A stretch of DNA of 11,552 nucleotides, taken from the NCBI GenBank assembly GCA_945919165.1, contig CAMEIZ010000047.1, positions 1 through 11,552 on the forward strand, in the 5' to 3' direction. This document shows positions 7,062 through 11,552 of the stretch, piece by piece. Source of the DNA: an uncultured Traorella sp. (GTDB lineage Bacteria > Bacillota_I > Bacilli_A > Erysipelotrichales > Erysipelotrichaceae). The translations under genes were made by a program, and so were the position numbers. Below the pieces are notes generated by a model that saw nothing but the letters and a program-made list of their open reading frames with translations, was not told where the DNA came from and ran no database searches. How positions within the stretch are numbered: the stretch's first letter is position 1; each line of letters opens with the position of its first letter.

Positions 7062-7419
7062 TTTTTTGCTGATAGCTTTGTTGCTTCTGGCTCTATGGAT
7101 GTGGGAATGTCCGCTTGAAACATTCTTTGGAATTCCCTGCCCGGGGTGTATGATGACAACAGCTTTTTATTATCTGATTCAATTGGATGTTGAAGCAGCT
7201 TTTTATTTCAATCCGGCCATTTTTCTTTTAATTTTTATGGCTGTACCACTCGCAGTATCATATAAGAAAAATAGAAGACTGTTGAAATACCTGACAACAA
7301 TTACATTCATTGTATGGATGGGAATATATGGTTATCGCATGATGACAATTTTTCCCGAGTTTCCTATGCCTTATGTAGAAGATAATGTGTTTGCGCATCT
7401 GATGAATTTAATCAAGTAG
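7042..7419 (+). CDS. Small membrane protein, DUF2752-like
   Basis: A 125-residue membrane protein with about three hydrophobic segments. The motif GIPCPGCMMTTA (cysteines at 33 and 36) matches the DUF2752 hallmark CPGCGxTRA, with M in place of the last G and T in place of R. The two cysteines could bind metal or form a disulfide, but the family has no settled function. The start overlaps the previous gene by 20 bases and has no clear SD, so translation is probably coupled; TTG 7039 is an alternative giving one more residue. The stop codon TAG lies inside the left arm of the terminator hairpin that ends this operon. Confidence 0.82.
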   Translation: MKKRVSDFLLIALLLLALWMWECPLETFFGIPCPGCMMTTAFYYLIQLDVEAAFYFNPAIFLLIFMAVPLAVSYKKNRRLLKYLTTITFIVWMGIYGYRMMTIFPEFPMPYVEDNVFAHLMNLIK

Positions 7420-7443
7420 TTTGTTTTGAACTACTTTTTTTTT
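7414..7443 (+). terminator. Intrinsic terminator of the pulA operon
   Basis: AAGTAGTT (7414-7421) pairs perfectly with AACTACTT (7429-7436) around the loop TGTTTTG, and a run of nine T occupies 7435-7443. The hairpin contains the stop codon of the DUF2752-like gene. The next promoter begins only 9 bases after the T-run. Confidence 0.9.
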
Positions 7444-7451
7444 ATAACTTG

Positions 7452-7460
7452 TGCTATTAT
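7452..7460 (+). promoter_or_regulatory. Extended -10 promoter of the lipoprotein gene, 6 nt before the ATG
   Basis: TGCTATTAT fits the extended -10 (TGnTATAAT with one change). No clear -35 is present; that region is occupied by the preceding terminator. Six bases (AGAAGA) separate it from ATG 7467, the same spacing as at pulA, so the transcript is predicted to start at the start codon. Confidence 0.65.
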
Positions 7461-7466
7461 AGAAGA

Positions 7467-8624
7467 ATGAAAAAAATACTATTGCTTGCTGTCTGCTTCT
7501 TGCTTGTTTCATGCAGTCAGCCTATTGAAAATGAAACAGATGCTGTTGTGAGAGTGGCTGTCCACAATGAAGAATATGGAAATGAATTGAAGAAGCTTTG
7601 GGATGAAAAATATCCAGAAACATCATTGGAAATCAGTGTGGTAACGCCTGAAGAAATTCATAAGAAAACAATGAATCATGAAGAAATAGATTATGATGTT
7701 TTTATGTGCGAAGATGAGGATATACCAGCTTTAATGGATCAATTGTTAGTTGTGAAAGATTTAGGTGAAGTAAAACTGAATGCTCAGTTTCATGAAACAT
7801 TTGATGTTGTCAAAAAGGTATATCAACCGATAAGTGCTGTTGGTGATACATACTATATGCTGGATCTTAATAAAATCGAAGCAGATGGAGTATCGCTTGA
7901 AAGCTTTGAAACGATGGAAAGTGTCAGTCAGTTAGATCATGGTTTCTATTATTTGAATCATCCGTATTTTATTTTTTCGTTTTTAACATCGAATATGAAT
8001 TATTTCCCAGGAAAAGAGAAAACGTTACTTAATTTTAATGGAGACTCTTTTGCTGAAGCACTTAAGGATTTTCAAAAAATACTTGAACTGATTGGACAAA
8101 ATGATGCGGCTTTGTTTGACAACTGGTTTATTGAAAACAGTTATTACAGTGGCTTTGTAACAGAAAGCATGCAGCTGCGTGCAGATGAAGAAAAAAATGG
8201 CGGAAAATATCAGATCGCCCCATTACCCAGCATAGAGGGGAAGGCATTATACACTCAGGCTTCCAGCTATGGCTATGTTGTAAATGCCAATACGCAATAT
8301 CCCAATGCAGCTTTGAATTTGATTACTCTGATGCATTCAAAAGCTGCTATTCAGCTGTTATGTAATGATTCTTACATGATACCTTTGATTCCAGAAGAGA
8401 TGCTTGATGAATTTGATTTTGGAAATGAACATATTAAAGAGAAAGCATTAGCGCTGAATTATGCCTGTTCAAAAAACTGGGTAGGTTTAGAAAACAGAAG
8501 TGATGGTGCAATTGATTTTTTACTTTTGGATGAAACTATCCAAAAAATGAAAGCATGTGATCTGACTCAAGTCAATCAGTGCCAGGAACAATTAAGTGAA
8601 GAATATGAAGAATGGATGAAGTAA
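7467..8624 (+). CDS. ABC transporter solute-binding lipoprotein (orphan)
   Basis: A 385-residue protein with a lipoprotein signal peptide: KK at 2-3, a hydrophobic core, and the lipobox LVSC ending at C16. It would therefore be lipid-anchored on the outer face of the membrane. The rest looks like a family 1 extracellular solute-binding protein: an early strand RVAVHNEEYG, the alternating helix/strand pattern of a two-lobed binder, and a late segment around YQIAPLPSIEGKALYTQASSYGYVV resembling the hinge region of MalE-like proteins. Such proteins often bind sugars, but the ligand cannot be told from the sequence. No permease or ATPase genes are adjacent, so it must use a transporter encoded elsewhere or have another role. 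I chose ATG 7467 because the upstream in-frame TTG (7449) precedes the promoter and would spoil the signal peptide. ung follows after one base. Confidence 0.85.
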   Translation: MKKILLLAVCFLLVSCSQPIENETDAVVRVAVHNEEYGNELKKLWDEKYPETSLEISVVTPEEIHKKTMNHEEIDYDVFMCEDEDIPALMDQLLVVKDLGEVKLNAQFHETFDVVKKVYQPISAVGDTYYMLDLNKIEADGVSLESFETMESVSQLDHGFYYLNHPYFIFSFLTSNMNYFPGKEKTLLNFNGDSFAEALKDFQKILELIGQNDAALFDNWFIENSYYSGFVTESMQLRADEEKNGGKYQIAPLPSIEGKALYTQASSYGYVVNANTQYPNAALNLITLMHSKAAIQLLCNDSYMIPLIPEEMLDEFDFGNEHIKEKALALNYACSKNWVGLENRSDGAIDFLLLDETIQKMKACDLTQVNQCQEQLSEEYEEWMK

Positions 8625-8625
8625 G

Positions 8626-9297
8626 ATGGTACATATTGGAAATGATTGGGATGACTTGTTGAAAGAGGAATTTCAAAAAGATTATTATCAAAGATTAAGA
8701 GTTTTTTTAGCGAATGAATATCAGCATTATTCAATACATCCGGATATGTATGATATTTTTAATGCCCTGAAAACAACCAGCTGTCATGATGTAAAAGCAG
8801 TTATACTGGGACAGGATCCTTATCATGGGGTGAATCAGGCACATGGTTTTTGTTTTTCAGTAAAAAAAGGAGTTGAACCACCTCCTTCTTTAAAAAATAT
8901 CTTTAAAGAGCTGGCAAGTGATCTGAATTGTACAGTGCCTCAACACGGTGAATTGACACAGTGGGCAAAACAGGGAGTGCTGTTATTAAACACTGTTTTA
9001 ACAGTAAGAGAAGGACAAGCTAATTCACATGCCAATCAAGGATGGGAAATCTTAACTGATAAAATAATTTCACTCTTGAATGAGAGAAAAGAACCTATTG
9101 TGTTTTTGTTGTGGGGAAGAAATGCCCAGAGTAAGACTGCGCTGATTACCAATCCTCAGCATTTGATTTTGAAATGTGCACATCCAAGTCCATTGTCAGC
9201 TTATCATGGTTTTTTTGGCTGTAAACATTTCTCACAAACCAATGCTTTTTTGAAAGAGCATGGAATGAAAGAAATTGACTGGCAGATAAGGGATTAA
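8626..9297 (+). CDS. ung: Uracil-DNA glycosylase, family 1
   Basis: A 223-residue enzyme (E. coli Ung has 229) that removes uracil from DNA as the first step of base excision repair, in the cytoplasm. Both family 1 motifs are intact: GQDPYHG with the catalytic water-activating D64, and HPSPLSAYHG with H186, which stabilises the leaving uracil. The uracil-pocket motifs AHGFCFSV and LLLNTVLTV are also present. The start MVHIGNDWDDLL matches the usual beginning of the family. There is a one-base gap after the lipoprotein stop and no strong SD, so translation is probably coupled to the gene upstream. folC follows after 2 bases. Confidence 0.97.
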   Translation: MVHIGNDWDDLLKEEFQKDYYQRLRVFLANEYQHYSIHPDMYDIFNALKTTSCHDVKAVILGQDPYHGVNQAHGFCFSVKKGVEPPPSLKNIFKELASDLNCTVPQHGELTQWAKQGVLLLNTVLTVREGQANSHANQGWEILTDKIISLLNERKEPIVFLLWGRNAQSKTALITNPQHLILKCAHPSPLSAYHGFFGCKHFSQTNAFLKEHGMKEIDWQIRD

Positions 9298-9299
9298 CT

Positions 9300-10511
9300 A
9301 TGTGGAACAAATGTGAAGATGCAATTGTTGCAATTGAACAAAGAAAACACCATCATTCTGGTCTTGAACAGCTAAAAAAAGCAATGAAAGAATTGAATGA
9401 TCCTCAGGATGATTTAACAAGTATTCATATTGGCGGTACCAATGGAAAAGGAAGCAGTGTTAATTATATCCGAAGTATTTTAAATGAAGCAGGTTATAAG
9501 GTAGGTACCTTTACTTCTCCCTATTTGGTGAGTCATCATGATCGTATCAGAATTGATAATGTGAATATTTCTGATGAAAAGCTGTTATCTTATTTGAATT
9601 CAAGTGAAGAAATCTGGAAAAAGTATGATTTAAGCATGTTTGAAATTGATATGCTGGTGGCTTCTTTGTATTTTAAAGATGAGAAAGTTGATTTTGCGAT
9701 ATTTGAAGTAGGAATGGGCGGACGGCTGGATGCTACCAATATTCTCAAAAAACCAATTGTAACGGCAATAACTAACATTGGTTTGGATCATATGGAATAT
9801 TTGGGTAATACCTATGAAGCAATTGCGAAGGAAAAGGCAGCAATTATTAAAGAAGGCGTCAACTGTATTACAGGAAGTAAACGAAAAGACTGTATACAGG
9901 TTTTTAAAAACACCTGCAAAGAGCATCACTGTTCTTGTATTTGTGTAGGTGAATGCACGGACATCAAGATTGAAAATGGTGTATCATTTGTTTATCAGAA
10001 TCAAGATTATCAATTATCAACACTAGCCACCTATCAGTGTAAAAATGCTGCTTTGGCAATAGAAGTGGTGAATGAGCTAAAACGTCAAAATGTAGCGATA
10101 TCAATTAAAAATATTGAAAGAGGGTTACATGATACAGAATGGCCGGGACGTTTTGAAATCGTCAAACAGGATCCTTTGGTTATTATAGATGGAGCTCACA
10201 ACGCAGATGGAATGACAGAATTGATAGAATCCATCAAGCCTTTTCATCATATTCATGTTATTTTCAGCTGTCTGAAAGATAAAGATGGCGCAAATATGCT
10301 TGAAAAGCTTTTAAAAATCAGTGACGATATCACAATTTGCGAGTTTGATTTCTATCGAGCTCAAAAAGCTGAAGCATGGGAAAACTATCCGGTAAAAATA
10401 GAAAAAGACTACGTTAAAGCAATACAGGATGGAATGAAAAAAAAGGGAGTGCTTTTAATCTGTGGATCATTGTATTTTATTTCTCTTGTCAGAAAATATT
10501 TTAAACAATAA
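9300..10511 (+). CDS. folC: Folylpolyglutamate synthase / dihydrofolate synthase
   Basis: A 403-residue Mur-ligase-fold enzyme that adds glutamate to folates, and in many bacteria also makes dihydrofolate from dihydropteroate, using ATP. Visible motifs are the P-loop GTNGKGS (46-52), the folate loop TSPYLVSHHDRI, RLDATN (142-147), LDHMEYLG (162-169) with the metal-binding histidine, and DGAHN (297-301) in the C-terminal domain. Length and order are normal for FolC. Whether it is bifunctional cannot be decided from the sequence alone, but no separate folA or folP lies nearby. The ATG at 9300 follows ung by 2 bases with a modest SD (AAGGGA). No terminator hairpin follows, so transcripts may read through into pduL. 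Confidence 0.96.
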   Translation: MWNKCEDAIVAIEQRKHHHSGLEQLKKAMKELNDPQDDLTSIHIGGTNGKGSSVNYIRSILNEAGYKVGTFTSPYLVSHHDRIRIDNVNISDEKLLSYLNSSEEIWKKYDLSMFEIDMLVASLYFKDEKVDFAIFEVGMGGRLDATNILKKPIVTAITNIGLDHMEYLGNTYEAIAKEKAAIIKEGVNCITGSKRKDCIQVFKNTCKEHHCSCICVGECTDIKIENGVSFVYQNQDYQLSTLATYQCKNAALAIEVVNELKRQNVAISIKNIERGLHDTEWPGRFEIVKQDPLVIIDGAHNADGMTELIESIKPFHHIHVIFSCLKDKDGANMLEKLLKISDDITICEFDFYRAQKAEAWENYPVKIEKDYVKAIQDGMKKKGVLLICGSLYFISLVRKYFKQ

Positions 10512-10536
10512 AATTCAAATCAAAAGTGAAATATTG

Positions 10537-10565
10537 TTGAAAAAAAAGAATGAAACGCCTATAAT
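10537..10565 (+). promoter_or_regulatory. Near-consensus sigma-A promoter of pduL
   Basis: TTGAAA (10537-10542), a 17-bp spacer and TATAAT (10560-10565) form the best promoter in the window. The expected start is near 10572, leaving a short leader with the SD AAAGGAG (10577-10583) 6 bases before the ATG. A weak inverted repeat, AACAATA (10504-10510) with TATTGTT (10532-10538), touches the -35 box and may be accidental. Confidence 0.85.
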
Positions 10566-10589
10566 ATCAACGAAGTAAAGGAGATTAAT

Positions 10590-11165
10590 ATGTCAAAAGA
10601 AAAAGTACTAGTTGAAGTGAGTGCTCGTCACATTCACCTGTCACAAGAAGATTTAGAAACATTATTTGGTCAAGGTCATGAACTGACAGTAAAGAAAATG
10701 CTGTCTCAGCCAGGCCAGTTTGCCTGCGAAGAAAAAGTAACGATTCGTGGTACACGCGGTGAAATGAAACTTTCAGTTTTAGGTCCTGTTCGTAAGAATA
10801 CACAGGTTGAATTATCTCTGACTGATGCCAGAACTGTGGGTGTAGCAGCCATGATTCGTGAATCAGGTGATATTGCCAATACAAATGGAATTACAATTGT
10901 AGGACCATGCGGAGAAGTTGAAATCAAAGAAGGTGTGATTGCCGCCAAACGTCATATTCATATGACAAAGAAAGATGCTGAGTATTACGGAGTTGAAAAC
11001 GGACAGATCGTCAGCGTGAAAATTGATACGGATGGAAGAAGCCTGACATTTGCTGATACAGTAGTGCGTGTTTCCGATTCTTATGCATTAGCTATGCATA
11101 TTGATACAGATGAAGCGAATGCTGCTGCCATTTCTTCAACTGCACAGGGAGAAATTATACTTTAA
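10590..11165 (+). CDS. pduL: Phosphate acyltransferase (propanoyl/acetyl), PduL family
   Basis: A 191-residue enzyme that exchanges CoA for phosphate on acyl groups (acyl-CoA to acyl-phosphate), allowing ATP formation by an acyl kinase. It contains two related beta-barrel halves. The zinc-binding residues of the family can all be placed: RHIHL (H14, H16), E91 in RESGD, RHIHM (H122, H124) and H170. There is no N-terminal extension: the first zinc HxH starts at residue 14, so the encapsulation peptide of microcompartment PduL proteins is absent. No shell or diol/ethanolamine genes are nearby. It therefore most likely works in the cytosol, in place of or beside Pta, in acetate or propionate fermentation. 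The substrate preference is not visible. It has its own strong promoter and a good SD. Confidence 0.94.
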   Translation: MSKEKVLVEVSARHIHLSQEDLETLFGQGHELTVKKMLSQPGQFACEEKVTIRGTRGEMKLSVLGPVRKNTQVELSLTDARTVGVAAMIRESGDIANTNGITIVGPCGEVEIKEGVIAAKRHIHMTKKDAEYYGVENGQIVSVKIDTDGRSLTFADTVVRVSDSYALAMHIDTDEANAAAISSTAQGEIIL

Positions 11166-11170
11166 GAAAA

Positions 11171-11208
11171 AGTGTTTTAAACAAAGATGTGAAATAGTGT
11201 TTGAAACA
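11171..11208 (+). repeat. Tandem pair of 11-bp palindromes (TGTTTNAAACA)
   Basis: TGTTTTAAACA (11173-11183) and TGTTTGAAACA (11198-11208) are each perfect palindromes around one central base. Both are preceded by AG, so AGTGTTTNAAACA recurs with a 25-bp period, starting 6 bases after the pduL stop. A 7-bp hairpin, AAGATGT/ACATCTT (11184-11190 and 11206-11212), overlaps the second copy but has no T-run. The pair could be a protein-binding site or a structured 3' end; the function is unknown. Confidence 0.5.
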
Positions 11209-11233
11209 TCTTCTGATTTGTGAAAACGAAACT

Positions 11234-11269
11234 AAGGATGAGTGCATATCAAAAGTATTCATCCTTTTT
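11234..11269 (+). terminator. Intrinsic terminator of pduL
   Basis: AAGGATGAGTGC (11234-11245) pairs with GTATTCATCCTT (11255-11266) over 12 bp (two G-T wobbles) around a 9-nt loop, and five T occupy 11265-11269. It lies about 70 bases after the pduL stop and ends that transcript. Confidence 0.9.
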
Positions 11270-11440
11270 AATGCTTTATCAAAATTCAGTTATAAATGAC
11301 AAAATTAATTCATTGAATATATCAAATGGATAAAATTGTATTATGGTTGGATATTATGGCAGATGATATTGTAAAAAAAGAACATAACATTAGAATATGT
11401 TAAAAAAGATGACTTTTCTTTTCATAATTAAATGGAAAAT
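11270..11440. other. Non-coding stretch without a convincing gene
   Basis: This very AT-rich stretch has no ORF with an SD. The longest candidate is 25 codons from ATG 11326 to TAA 11401, without a ribosome binding site. A weak AT-only inverted repeat (AACATA/TATGTT) sits near 11382-11401. I see no recognisable RNA gene here. It is the upstream region of whatever begins past the right edge. Confidence 0.55.
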
Positions 11441-11443
11441 AAT

Positions 11444-11457
11444 GGAAAACGCTTACA
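11444..11457 (+). promoter_or_regulatory. cre-like site (CcpA binding)
   Basis: GGAAAACGCTTACA matches the catabolite-responsive element consensus TGWAANCGNTNWCA at 13 of 14 positions; only the first T is changed. It lies about 41 bp upstream of a -10 box, a position compatible with either CcpA repression or activation. CcpA itself is not in the window. Confidence 0.6.
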
Positions 11458-11477
11458 CTTTTTTCTTTAAAAGTGTA
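11454..11477. promoter_or_regulatory. 24-bp inverted repeat, candidate operator
   Basis: TACACTTTT (11454-11462) and AAAAGTGTA (11469-11477) are perfect 9-bp inverted repeats around TTCTTT. No T-run follows, so it is not a plus-strand terminator. It shares four bases with the cre-like site and covers the -35 region of the downstream -10 box, which is where a repressor would block polymerase. Confidence 0.55.
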
Positions 11478-11497
11478 GATATTTTATAAAAAAGTAT

Positions 11498-11503
11498 TAT
11501 AAT
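11498..11503 (+). promoter_or_regulatory. -10 box of a promoter for a gene beyond the right edge
   Basis: TATAAT is a perfect -10 hexamer. The -35 region (about 11474-11480) is weak and lies at the end of the 24-bp inverted repeat, suggesting a regulated promoter. Transcription would start near 11510. No start codon with an SD follows before the window ends. Confidence 0.6.
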
Positions 11504-11552
11504 AGATATATAGAAACACAAGCTACCATATCACGTAATGTAATTCCTTTTA

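Noticed and set aside
7449..7466. TTG start upstream of the lipoprotein ATG
   Set aside because: It precedes the -10 box and would put extra residues before a perfect lipoprotein signal peptide.
10504..10538. Inverted repeat AACAATA/TATTGTT between folC and pduL as a terminator or operator
   Set aside because: The stem is 7 bp of nearly all A-T with a 21-base loop and no T-run; it is too weak to call, though it touches the -35 box of pduL.
11219..11234. Second cre-like sequence (TGAAAACGAAACTA) behind pduL
   Set aside because: The left half fits the cre consensus, but the right half fails at key positions, and it lies at the 3' end of a gene just before a terminator.
11326..11403. 25-codon ORF in the right-hand gap
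   Set aside because: No SD or promoter is close, the length is within chance expectation for AT-rich DNA, and no family is recognisable.

Overview
The window is AT-rich, densely coded DNA from a low-GC Gram-positive bacterium (Bacillota). Short intergenic gaps, Shine-Dalgarno (SD) sites of the AAGGAGG type, T-tailed intrinsic terminators, a cre-like box and the gene set all fit. Erysipelotrichia-like gut anaerobes are my best guess, but that is inference from overall character, not from a marker gene. Almost everything is housekeeping or metabolic. I see no phage, IS element, CRISPR array, tRNA or rRNA, and no convincing new multi-gene system.

Layout. (1) 2-922: the C-terminal end of an FtsX-type ABC permease, cut by the left edge and closed by a strong terminator (929-957). 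(2) 984-1101, minus strand: a possible tiny one-helix membrane protein gene with its own SD and terminator but no ATG. (3) 1159-4517, plus strand: an extended -10 promoter, then tldD, tldE and a CDP-alcohol phosphatidyltransferase, ending in a terminator with a hairpin inside its loop. (4) 4583-7443: a type I pullulanase (pulA) followed by two small membrane proteins (DUF4234-like and DUF2752-like), then a terminator. (5) 7452-10511: an orphan solute-binding lipoprotein, ung (uracil-DNA glycosylase) and folC (folylpolyglutamate synthase), almost without gaps. (6) 10537-11269: a near-consensus promoter, pduL phosphotransacylase and a terminator. (7) 11270-11552: no convincing gene; the last 110 bases hold a cre-like site, a 24-bp palindrome and a -10 box that probably control a gene beyond the right edge.

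How the genes fit together. TldD and TldE form one heterodimeric metalloprotease. Pullulanase would debranch internal alpha-glucans, and the neighbouring lipoprotein may bind a sugar or other solute, but no permease or ATPase for it is present. Ung and FolC look like housekeeping passengers in the lipoprotein operon. PduL probably serves acyl-phosphate and ATP-yielding fermentation, since it lacks a microcompartment targeting extension. The most interesting signals are regulatory: two transcription units (pulA and the lipoprotein) have an extended -10 box exactly 6 nt before the ATG and no SD, which predicts leaderless mRNAs. The right edge carries a compact operator cluster, and a pair of palindromes lies just behind pduL.
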